From Xenorhabdus thuongxuanensis (GTDB lineage Bacteria; Pseudomonadota; Gammaproteobacteria; Enterobacterales; Enterobacteriaceae), in assembly GCF_001908095.1 (NCBI RefSeq), contig NZ_MKGR01000017.1:4515-68514 (forward strand): DNA of 64,000 bases, written 5' to 3'. Numbering within the stretch: the first letter of the stretch is position 1; each line of letters begins with the position of its first letter. Below, piece by piece: positions 44,095 through 52,482 of the stretch. The notes beneath the pieces were generated by a model that worked only from the letters and a program-made list of their open reading frames with translations, was not told where the DNA came from and did not search any database. The translations under genes and the position numbers were made by a program.

Positions 44095-45273
44095 ATGTTC
44101 TTAAGTAAAGAATCGTTCAGTCATGAGGAGTGGAATGACCCAAAATTTCAGTTACGTAACTTAATTAAAACATCTGAGGATTTAGGAAAATGGATTGCGT
44201 TAACTGAGGGAGAAAAGAAAGCTATTGAAGCTGTGAAAGGAAGATACTTATGGCAGAGCACGCCTTATTATGCTTCGCTTATGGATAAGTATGATGAGAA
44301 TTGTCCAATTCGGTTGCAAACGATTCCTCATTTAAGAGAAATGAAAATAGAGTACAACTCTGGTAATGATCCGGTAGGAGATACTTCAAACCTTAAAACA
44401 GCCAGAGTGATCCATAAATACCCCAATCGAATCGTTTTACTTGTTTCCGATACTTGCCCTGTTTATTGTCGTCATTGTACACGTAAGTTTCATACGACAG
44501 ATGTTAACGGAACCTATTTTGGGGCAGATATTGCTGCATCATATGAAGAAGATTTTGCTTATATTGAGAGCCATCCCGAAATAGATGATGTTCTTCTGAC
44601 TGGCGGTGATCCTTTAATACATTATGATAAATTCCTTGAAGCCATTATTAAGAGACTGAGAAGCATCAGCCATATTAACATCATTCGCATTGGAACCCGT
44701 TATCCCGTGTTTGCTCCCCAGAGAGTGACAGAAAAATTCTGTCAAATGTTGGAAAAGTATCATCCAATCTGGGTTAACACACATTTCAATCATCCTAAAG
44801 AAGTGACCGAAGAGGCGGCGGCTGCCTGTGACCGATTGCTGCGACACGGTATCCCAGTACAAAACCAGTCTGTTTTGTTAAAGGGTATCAATGATGATGT
44901 GGAAACGATGCGTTCATTGCTTAAAGCCCTCTTGAGAATTAGGGTTCGTCCTTATTATTTGTACCACTGCGATAACGTATCAGGCGTTTCTCATTTCATG
45001 ACTACTCTGGAGAAAGGGCAGGAGATTATGGATGCACTGGTAGGGTTCGAAACGGGCTTTAGTGTACCTCAGTATGTAGTCACAACCACATTAGGCAAGT
45101 TGGCTGTTAACCGAAAATATATCAACACTCATGAAGATGGTCGCATTATTGCGAGGAATTATAAACAAGAATATTTAGATATTACTGAATATATTCAACC
45201 GCCTTCTGTGTTGGATTATGGTTCTGAAGCACACAGTAATGGTGAGATCATTCCTTTTAAGACCATCGATTAA
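44095..45273 (+). CDS. KamA-family radical SAM amino acid 2,3-aminomutase
   Basis: PLP- and SAM-dependent [4Fe-4S] enzyme that moves an alpha-amino group to C3, giving a beta-amino acid. 392 aa. The cluster motif is CPVYCRHC (C121, C125, C128), followed by R130, which in the Clostridium lysine enzyme binds the substrate carboxylate. The PLP lysine is probably K335. Of the two aspartates that bind the lysine side chain in that enzyme (D293 and D330), the first is kept (HCDN, D293 here) while the second is Thr (T330), and the loop to the PLP lysine is two residues shorter. Lysine may therefore not be the substrate; arginine or another basic residue is possible. Opens the natural-product operon, with GAGGAAGA before the ATG; genes 2 and 3 follow at 34 and 25 bases. 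Confidence 0.88.
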   Translation: MFLSKESFSHEEWNDPKFQLRNLIKTSEDLGKWIALTEGEKKAIEAVKGRYLWQSTPYYASLMDKYDENCPIRLQTIPHLREMKIEYNSGNDPVGDTSNLKTARVIHKYPNRIVLLVSDTCPVYCRHCTRKFHTTDVNGTYFGADIAASYEEDFAYIESHPEIDDVLLTGGDPLIHYDKFLEAIIKRLRSISHINIIRIGTRYPVFAPQRVTEKFCQMLEKYHPIWVNTHFNHPKEVTEEAAAACDRLLRHGIPVQNQSVLLKGINDDVETMRSLLKALLRIRVRPYYLYHCDNVSGVSHFMTTLEKGQEIMDALVGFETGFSVPQYVVTTTLGKLAVNRKYINTHEDGRIIARNYKQEYLDITEYIQPPSVLDYGSEAHSNGEIIPFKTID

Positions 45274-45307
45274 TTAATTGAAATGTGGATAAACAGAGAT
45301 ATTTATA

Positions 45308-46477
45308 ATGATGCAAGAGAACAATTTCTCAACCCGCATTGCAAGTAGATCAAAAAATATTAATGCCTCAGTAACAGTAGGGCTGGCAGATATCGTTGCT
45401 AAACTGAAAAATGAAGGCCGTGATATTATCGGATTGAATGAGGGTGAGTTAGATTTCAGTACCAGTGCCACTGTTATCAATGAAACTATTCGTGCATTGA
45501 TAGATGGTAAGACACGTTATAGTTGGCTTGATGGTGAACCTAAATTAAAAGAGAGGATTTGCCAGAAAATATTTGAAGATAATCGAATTAAAGCGACATC
45601 TGAAAATATCATAGTGACCAATGGGTCAAAACAAATTATTTATGAAATACTACAGACATTAATTGAGCCTGATGATGAGATCATTATTCCTGTTCCCTGT
45701 TGGGCAACATATTTAGAAGCCGTGAAATTAGCTGGTGGTAAGGCAGTTTTAATTGAAAATATTGGTGTGGATCTGGATGTAGAAAAAATTAAACAGGCGA
45801 TTACTGACAAGACCAAGCTCATCATTATCAATACACCAAATAATCCAACAGGCGCTGTTTATTCAAAATCAACGTTACAGACATTGTGTCAATTTGTTAA
45901 AGGGAAACAGATTTTTGTGTTATCTGATGAAGCCTATGAACAAATTGTATTTGATGTTGAACATCATAGTTTAGCTGCAATTGACGACAATGAATACATT
46001 ATAACAGTACAAACTTTTTCCAAAAGTTTTTCCATGACGGGATATCGTATTGGCTATATGGTTGCCCATCCTGAATTAGTCAGCAGAATTTCGGATCTGC
46101 ACGGTCATATGACCGACAACGTTTGTACGTTTGCACAATATGGCGCTGTTGCAGCACTTGAGATGCCAAAGGATTTATATCAAGAGCGGTTAGAAATACT
46201 TAAGCAGCGACGGGATCTATCATACCGATATGCCCGCGAACTTTTTGAGTGTGAACTGCCTGATGGCGCATTTTATCTGTTCCCAAATGTCAAAAAATAC
46301 CTCAATGGTCGTCATCGCGACGCAACTCAATTATGTGAATACCTGCTCACGTATGCAGGGGTCGCGCTGATCCCCGCAGAAGCCTGTCTTTATCATGGAC
46401 ATATACGTATTTCTTTTGCTGCGTCGATGAATGCTATTGAACAGGGATTTGAAAGGATAGCAACTGCATTGCGGTAA
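45308..46477 (+). CDS. Class I PLP-dependent aminotransferase-like enzyme
   Basis: Fold-type I PLP enzyme of AspC type, 389 aa. PLP-binding features: N in NTPNNPTG, D207 in SDEAYEQ, K239 in TFSKSFSMTGYRIGYM and a C-terminal R in IRISFA. Could transaminate the product of the upstream aminomutase or, in view of the hydroxylase next door, act like the viomycin enzyme VioD, a same-fold, same-size PLP enzyme that cyclises 3-hydroxyarginine to capreomycidine. Sequence alone does not decide. ATG doublet at the start; the second ATG is equally possible. Confidence 0.85.
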   Translation: MMQENNFSTRIASRSKNINASVTVGLADIVAKLKNEGRDIIGLNEGELDFSTSATVINETIRALIDGKTRYSWLDGEPKLKERICQKIFEDNRIKATSENIIVTNGSKQIIYEILQTLIEPDDEIIIPVPCWATYLEAVKLAGGKAVLIENIGVDLDVEKIKQAITDKTKLIIINTPNNPTGAVYSKSTLQTLCQFVKGKQIFVLSDEAYEQIVFDVEHHSLAAIDDNEYIITVQTFSKSFSMTGYRIGYMVAHPELVSRISDLHGHMTDNVCTFAQYGAVAALEMPKDLYQERLEILKQRRDLSYRYARELFECELPDGAFYLFPNVKKYLNGRHRDATQLCEYLLTYAGVALIPAEACLYHGHIRISFAASMNAIEQGFERIATALR

Positions 46478-46502
46478 TTTATGACAATAAGGATTAATAA
46501 CC

Positions 46503-47465
46503 ATGAACCAATCTATATATTCAATTGAATTATCAAATTCAGAAGTTGATGAAATTCAAGCCCTCATCGGGCAATTACAAAAACGTTATCACTCTACTGA
46601 TGATCAAGATTTTGTTAGCGCCTTGCCAGAATGGGTAGAGTCATTACCAACCCGATTGCGTATTGAATTAAAGAGATTCCGTAACCAGGGTTATCCACTG
46701 GCTGTAATAAAGGGATACCCTGATATGTCAGGGACCATAGGGCCAACACCAAATCATTGGAAGGATGTTTACAATACGAATAGCAACTATGACTATTATT
46801 GTTGTTTGATGTCGAGCCTGTGTGGCGATGTGGTAGGTTTTTCTGATTTGCAGGAAGGAAAACTGGTTCAAGAGATATTCCCAATCAAAAAGGACGCCGG
46901 TAAGCAATTGGGTACAGGATCTGTAAACCTATTACTGCATACTGAAGATACCTCATTGGGCTATCGGGCGGATTATCTTGGTTTTATGTGTATCCGTAAC
47001 AATTATCGAATCCCAACTTGCGTATCAGTACCGGATTTTTCCAAACTCAGTGAAAAAACTGTCATTATCCTCAAAAGAAATAAATTCCGTATCTTTAATG
47101 ACCGACCTTGCCTGTCGAAAGAAGAACGTGATGAAAATTATACCATTTGTCCCATTCTGACAGGCAGTGGCAATAATATCCATATGCGCTATGACCCACT
47201 GTATCTGGATAAAGAAGCATTGGATGATGAAGAACGTGAAGCCGTGGCCGAACTGGAAAAATTAACTGAATCGGCGGTATTTGATTTGGTTTTAAGCCCG
47301 GGTGAAGTCGCTTTTATTGATAATTATCGTTGTGCTCATGGCCGCAAGGCGTACCAACCTAAATACGACGGAACTGACCGTTGGTTGAAGCGTACCCAAA
47401 TATTAACAAGGTTGCGTGATTTCAAGCACATGATGCTACCCGGACGCATTAACGTATTGCCTTAA
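46503..47465 (+). CDS. Fe(II)/2-oxoglutarate amino acid hydroxylase (clavaminate synthase-like)
   Basis: TauD/clavaminate-synthase-like non-haem iron oxygenase, 320 aa, of the group with VioC (arginine C3 hydroxylase), AsnO and lysine hydroxylases. Iron ligands H146 and E148 in LLLHTEDTS and H279 in CAHGRKAY; R297 in DRWLKR should bind 2-oxoglutarate. RADYLGF after the HxE motif is typical of the group. The substrate-selecting segment reads MRYDPLYLD; arginine enzymes as I recall them carry two aspartates there, so lysine, arginine or asparagine all remain possible. Probably hydroxylates a free amino acid building block. Confidence 0.88.
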   Translation: MNQSIYSIELSNSEVDEIQALIGQLQKRYHSTDDQDFVSALPEWVESLPTRLRIELKRFRNQGYPLAVIKGYPDMSGTIGPTPNHWKDVYNTNSNYDYYCCLMSSLCGDVVGFSDLQEGKLVQEIFPIKKDAGKQLGTGSVNLLLHTEDTSLGYRADYLGFMCIRNNYRIPTCVSVPDFSKLSEKTVIILKRNKFRIFNDRPCLSKEERDENYTICPILTGSGNNIHMRYDPLYLDKEALDDEEREAVAELEKLTESAVFDLVLSPGEVAFIDNYRCAHGRKAYQPKYDGTDRWLKRTQILTRLRDFKHMMLPGRINVLP

Positions 47466-47534
47466 ATCTAAGCATAGGGATTAGGCTTTTGTTTTCTTTA
47501 AGGATATATGTAATTTTTTATTTGGCTTAATGGT

Positions 47535-50500
47535 ATGCATAAACAAAACAAAAATGCAGAGAATGATAGTTTTGTCGAGCAATGGCAAGCCTGCTTACAA
47601 GGGCTTGATGTGGATAATATCCTTATCCTGACGTTATTGAAAAAAGCACTCGGCGATGTTGATGCAACACGGTTTAACGACATGCAATCTAAGCGCCAGT
47701 TAAGTTGGCGCCAATTACTGTGCAGCATTGTTCGCGTTTATCGCTACTTATGTGAGCTGAAGGTTGCACGTGGTCAACGAGTAGTGGCAATTTCACATAA
47801 TCGCTGGGAGTTATTGGCTATTGAGTTTGCTTGTCAGATTAAAGGGGCGATTTATACTCCACTGTATGCCAATTATTCTGGAGAAATGATTGTTCATTGC
47901 CTGTCACTGGCAGAGCCCGTTTTGGTTATTACTGAAACAGCAGAGTATGCGCAGTCCTTGCCACGGAATTCTTCATGGCATGTCATAACATTGGAACCTT
48001 CCAACGTTTTTACCGATTTTTCCACCATTGATAGCGATATTCACCAATTTACCGCGGATAAGACGGTCAGTTATAAAGGCATCGGGGCAGAGTTGCTCAG
48101 TTCGCTTATTGCAGATTTGCGGGCAACGCAGGCAGGGCAAGCGTTTTGTTTAATGTTCACTTCCGGCTCCAGTGGAAAACCTAAGGGAGTATTGCTTAGT
48201 CAGGCCAATATTCTTTCACAGCAACAAGTGCTGAAAGAGTTATGGCATTTTGATGGCCCGCAATCTTTCCTCAGTTATCTGCCGTGGCACCATAGTTTTG
48301 GTGGCTTATTTGAAAAATACACTGCCATTTTTAATCAAGCAGTATTGCATATTGATAATAGTCGGGGGGTAGATATTGCGCGGTTGTGCGCCAACTTAAG
48401 CCAATTAAAGCCGACGCGGTTTTTCAGTGTACCGAAAATACTGACCGCGGTTGCCAATAAGATGAAAGAATCAGCGGATTTTTACCGCGAGGTGGCTCCC
48501 TCATTGCAAATGATCTTTTCTGCTGCTTCAAAACTGCCTGCGGAAATCGAAGATTATTTCAACCGTTGTAATATTCAGGTCGTTGAGGGCTGGGGGCTGA
48601 CTGAAACAAGCCCATGCCTGACACTCAAAGGATTAGGCAGTAAAGAGCCGAACAGTGTAGGTCATCCTTTACCCAATGTGATTCTCCGTATTGATGAAGA
48701 AACTGGGGAGATTTTGGCTAAAGGTCCAAATATTATGCTGGGTTATTATGCTGATGAAGCTGCCACTCAGCGCTGTTTTAAGCAACAATGGTTCAGAACT
48801 GGCGATCTCGGTAAAATGGTCAATGGAGAATTGGTGCTCTTGGGACGGTTGGATTCAATCAAGAAACTGTCCAATGGTGAAAAGGTTTCCAGTGATACTA
48901 TCGAACAAAGTTTGTTTGCTAAGACCGATATTATCAGCCATGCCATTATTGAGATTGAGCAAAGGCCATACGCCACAGCGTTATTGTTTATCAATCCTGA
49001 GCTTCGTCACCGGAAGTTTAGTGAAGATTGTACACTCAAGCATTCATCCCTCTTGCGGGAACATATCTTACAGATTTTGCAACAGCATAATCATCAGGTG
49101 ACGGAAGTTTCCCACAAGTTGATGGCGGTTGCTCTCACTGAAACATCATTGTCCGTCGCCAAAGGTGAAGTCACGCCATCATTTAAAGTATCCCAGCGTA
49201 CTGTGCGAGAAAATTACCGTGCTGTGCTTGATGCATTATATGACACTGATAGATCTTTCAATTTAAATCCGGCATGTCATTCATTTTTGAAAGTTTCAGC
49301 AAATCACCCTGTTTCGCCCATTATCTTCCAGAATAATCTACTGACAGGATCTATTAATTGGGAAACGTTTATACACATCATTGGCCAAGTCAGGGGACAA
49401 AACCTGTCAGGTGATGATACCCAGAGATCCTTGCTTGACCTTGGTTATAATTCATTGACGATAGTTCAATTGGCGGAAAGCTTAAGCCAGGCTAGCGGTC
49501 AAGTCGTCACAGAAATAGAGCTGTTCTCCAGTTCGTCAGTCCATCAACTTTGGCAAAGATTAGTGACACGGACGACGGGGGAAGTTTTCCTCCATGCCAA
49601 TACCACAGAACAAATGCTGTCAGGGCAAGATCATGCCGATGTGGCTATTATCGGCTATGCAGGGCGTTTTCCCGGCGCAGAGGATTGCGGACAGTTATGG
49701 GAAAACTTGCTTGCAGGCAAAAGTATGTTTAGTCGTTGCCCTGAAGATCGACCCTTTATGGCTACGTTGCTGGCAGAATTTGAAGCCAAAGGCACCCAAT
49801 TAAGTGGGGCATTTTGTAACGATATCCGTCAATTTAACCATAGCTTCTTTCAAATCAATCCCAAAGACGCCCGATTGATGGATCCCCAACACAGGTTATT
49901 GTTGATGGTGACATGGGAAGCCATTGAACAGGCTAATCTGAGCTTGGGTGACCTGAAGGAGAGCCGAACCGGTGTATTTATCGGTATCAGCCAAAATGGC
50001 TATCGGCAATTGTTACATGATTACCAAACTGAGACGGGGGAAGAGGGTTATCCGAGTAGTGCAATTAATAATCAGAATAGTATGTGTGCTAATCGATTGT
50101 CATATTTTCTGGATCTAAGGGGACCTTCATTAATTGTCGATACCTTGTGCTCATCATCATTGGTGGCATTGCATCAAGCGCGTCTGAGTATTGAAAGGGG
50201 AGAATGTGATACAGCTATTGTCGGAGGCGTGCATCTGCAATTGGATATGGCTCATTTCAGGGAAATGAACCAGTTGGAAGTGTTGTCCAGTGATGGAATA
50301 TGCCGTCCTTTTGATGCCGAGGCGAACGGAACCGTGCTGGGCGAAGGAGCAGGAGTGGTGATCCTTAAACGCCATGATCTTGCCATGCGTGATAAAAATG
50401 ATGTCAAGGCAATATTGCTGGCTTCCGAGGTTTATCATGGTGGCCGTAGTAACGGCATCACAGCGCCAGATCCGATTTCACAACAAAGGTTATTGGAGCA

Positions 50501-52478
50501 GTGTTGGAAGAATGCAGGTGTAAAAGCGAGTGATATCGCTTACTTCGAAACACATGGCACCGGCACGCGCTTGGGTGATCCTATCGAGCTGGCTGGAATT
50601 AGCGCCTGTTTTCATGACCAAAAAATGCAGACTCCCTGTTATCTTGGCGCTATCAAAGCCAATATTGGTCACCTTGAAGCCGCAGCAGGTATTACCGGTT
50701 TAATCAAATTACTATTGATTGACCAGCACAGAATGGCACCACCAGTGGCAGCATTTAGCCAATTGAACCCTCGAATCTCGTTGTCCGAAGGCCAACTGGA
50801 GATCCCTACAACGATACAACCGTTACCCGCTGAAAAAAGTTGTTTGGCTGTCAGTGCGTTTGGTATGGGTGGAACTGGGGCACATGTGGTTATTAAAAGT
50901 GTGGACAGAATCCCTCTTTCTGATGCGGAACAAACAAGTACAAAACAGATAAGTGAAACGCTGCCCTGTGTGTTGAGTGGATGTGATCAAGCTCATCTAC
51001 AGGCTGTTGCCACCAGTTTATTAGCCTCTGTGCAACAGCAGGTGATGCAACAACAATTTGGGTTGATGCATTTTTGCCAGGCGTTGGTTCAACGCACGGT
51101 GCTGCCGGTTGTTTGTACTTTGGGGGTAAATAGCACTGAACAATTGATTGACCAGTTATCTGCAATAGCCAGGGGGGAGACGGTTGGTTATCGTGCTAGT
51201 GCAACCAGCAGTCAAGATAATACTACAACCTTGGCATTATTTTTTGCTGGACAAGGAACCCAATCGGTGGCGATGGCGGAGCAGTTATATCGTCACAATG
51301 CGCAATTTGCACATTGGCTCGATCACATCGATAGATTGTGTTCTGAAATTGCGTATGAAAACGGGCAGCCAAAGGTAGAGGTGAAACACCTGCTGACTGA
51401 GCAGGTGGATGAACAGACGATCCATCGTACCGAATTTGCGCAGGTGATTTTGTTTGCTTTCGAGTATGCACTGTACCAATGTCTGCGTCCCGCTATTGGG
51501 CATGTCGATATTCTGCTCGGCCATAGTCTCGGTGAATATGTAGCAGCTTGTATAGCCAATGTATTTTCATTGAAAGAGGGGCTGAGGATCATCATTAAGC
51601 GCGCTCAACTGATGGAAGCGAGTGATCCCAGTGGAGCCATGATGATGGTGAACTGTTCGGCAGAGCAACTTGGCACATTAATTGAGTCCATTAAAACAGA
51701 TAATGGAATGGAGTGGTGCACTGGTTTGACTATTGCTGTCGAAAATAGTGAAACCAATACAATTATCAGTGGCTCACGTAGTACGCTTGAGCATTTCCAG
51801 CCGCAATTAGAGCGGCATGGTTTTCATTCTCGCTTTATCAATACCAATAGGGCATTCCATTCTCCGATGATGGCGAATGCAGCCCACGAATTTGGAATGT
51901 TCCTCGCCAATATTCCCCTGAAGGCAGCAGATGTCCCTATTTTGTCTAATCTGACGGGGCAACCAGAAACAGATTGTTTCGCCAGGGCAGAATATTGGCA
52001 ACAGCATATGTTAGGTCGCGTACTGTTCCGCAGTAACCTGAATAAATTAACCGCCATGGCAGGGCTGAAGATCATTGAGATTGGCCCCAAAAGCATGATC
52101 GGCGCGTTACTCGATGAAGTCCCACAGCATCATCTGGCTTCAGCGTATTGTCCTTCTCAGAAAAACCAGCAGCTCAATTATTGCGATTTAGTGGCGGTGT
52201 TGGCCAGTGAGCATTTATCTGGCTCACCGAGGGATTGGCTGGCGATGTATGCGCCATTCATGTCTAAACCCGCCTTATTACCAGCAAGAAAACTATTGAC
52301 AGAAGACTACTGGTTTACGGGAACTCCTCTTGCTCCGTCCTCGAATGAGGCAAAGCAACAAAAATCTGACGAACATTTCAACCTGACTGATCGTGAGCCT
52401 CTCGCCATCATGCAACAGCAAATTGACTGTATGAACGCGATCTTCCAAGCCCAATCAGAAATTATGAAGGGAATGTAA
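47535..52478 (+). CDS. Hybrid PKS: acyl ligase-ACP-KS-AT
   Basis: 1647-aa loading and extension protein. Domains: AMP-forming acyl ligase of long-chain acyl-CoA synthetase type (~1-590; TSGSSGKPKGV, GWGLTETSP); ACP (~600-690) with the phosphopantetheine serine S640 in GYNSLT; ketosynthase (~705-1130) with C872 in DTLCSSSL (usual DTACSSSL), H1007 in ETHGTGT and H1046 in ANIGHLE; acyltransferase (~1230-1540) with S1331 in GHSLGE and RAFHS, the form seen in malonyl-specific ATs. No ketoreductase, so a beta-keto acyl chain is expected. The protein ends in a Met/Gln-rich helix and lacks an ACP after the AT; the acceptor ACP is the first domain of the next protein. The start has a weak ribosome site. 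Together with the next gene it mirrors the iturin/mycosubtilin A-subunit split over two proteins. Confidence 0.93.
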   Translation: MHKQNKNAENDSFVEQWQACLQGLDVDNILILTLLKKALGDVDATRFNDMQSKRQLSWRQLLCSIVRVYRYLCELKVARGQRVVAISHNRWELLAIEFACQIKGAIYTPLYANYSGEMIVHCLSLAEPVLVITETAEYAQSLPRNSSWHVITLEPSNVFTDFSTIDSDIHQFTADKTVSYKGIGAELLSSLIADLRATQAGQAFCLMFTSGSSGKPKGVLLSQANILSQQQVLKELWHFDGPQSFLSYLPWHHSFGGLFEKYTAIFNQAVLHIDNSRGVDIARLCANLSQLKPTRFFSVPKILTAVANKMKESADFYREVAPSLQMIFSAASKLPAEIEDYFNRCNIQVVEGWGLTETSPCLTLKGLGSKEPNSVGHPLPNVILRIDEETGEILAKGPNIMLGYYADEAATQRCFKQQWFRTGDLGKMVNGELVLLGRLDSIKKLSNGEKVSSDTIEQSLFAKTDIISHAIIEIEQRPYATALLFINPELRHRKFSEDCTLKHSSLLREHILQILQQHNHQVTEVSHKLMAVALTETSLSVAKGEVTPSFKVSQRTVRENYRAVLDALYDTDRSFNLNPACHSFLKVSANHPVSPIIFQNNLLTGSINWETFIHIIGQVRGQNLSGDDTQRSLLDLGYNSLTIVQLAESLSQASGQVVTEIELFSSSSVHQLWQRLVTRTTGEVFLHANTTEQMLSGQDHADVAIIGYAGRFPGAEDCGQLWENLLAGKSMFSRCPEDRPFMATLLAEFEAKGTQLSGAFCNDIRQFNHSFFQINPKDARLMDPQHRLLLMVTWEAIEQANLSLGDLKESRTGVFIGISQNGYRQLLHDYQTETGEEGYPSSAINNQNSMCANRLSYFLDLRGPSLIVDTLCSSSLVALHQARLSIERGECDTAIVGGVHLQLDMAHFREMNQLEVLSSDGICRPFDAEANGTVLGEGAGVVILKRHDLAMRDKNDVKAILLASEVYHGGRSNGITAPDPISQQRLLEQCWKNAGVKASDIAYFETHGTGTRLGDPIELAGISACFHDQKMQTPCYLGAIKANIGHLEAAAGITGLIKLLLIDQHRMAPPVAAFSQLNPRISLSEGQLEIPTTIQPLPAEKSCLAVSAFGMGGTGAHVVIKSVDRIPLSDAEQTSTKQISETLPCVLSGCDQAHLQAVATSLLASVQQQVMQQQFGLMHFCQALVQRTVLPVVCTLGVNSTEQLIDQLSAIARGETVGYRASATSSQDNTTTLALFFAGQGTQSVAMAEQLYRHNAQFAHWLDHIDRLCSEIAYENGQPKVEVKHLLTEQVDEQTIHRTEFAQVILFAFEYALYQCLRPAIGHVDILLGHSLGEYVAACIANVFSLKEGLRIIIKRAQLMEASDPSGAMMMVNCSAEQLGTLIESIKTDNGMEWCTGLTIAVENSETNTIISGSRSTLEHFQPQLERHGFHSRFINTNRAFHSPMMANAAHEFGMFLANIPLKAADVPILSNLTGQPETDCFARAEYWQQHMLGRVLFRSNLNKLTAMAGLKIIEIGPKSMIGALLDEVPQHHLASAYCPSQKNQQLNYCDLVAVLASEHLSGSPRDWLAMYAPFMSKPALLPARKLLTEDYWFTGTPLAPSSNEAKQQKSDEHFNLTDREPLAIMQQQIDCMNAIFQAQSEIMKGM

Positions 52479-52482
52479 CATA

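Noticed and set aside
48691-49101. 136-codon frame inside the PKS gene
   Set aside because: Same-strand out-of-frame overlap with the acyl ligase domain; no independent features.
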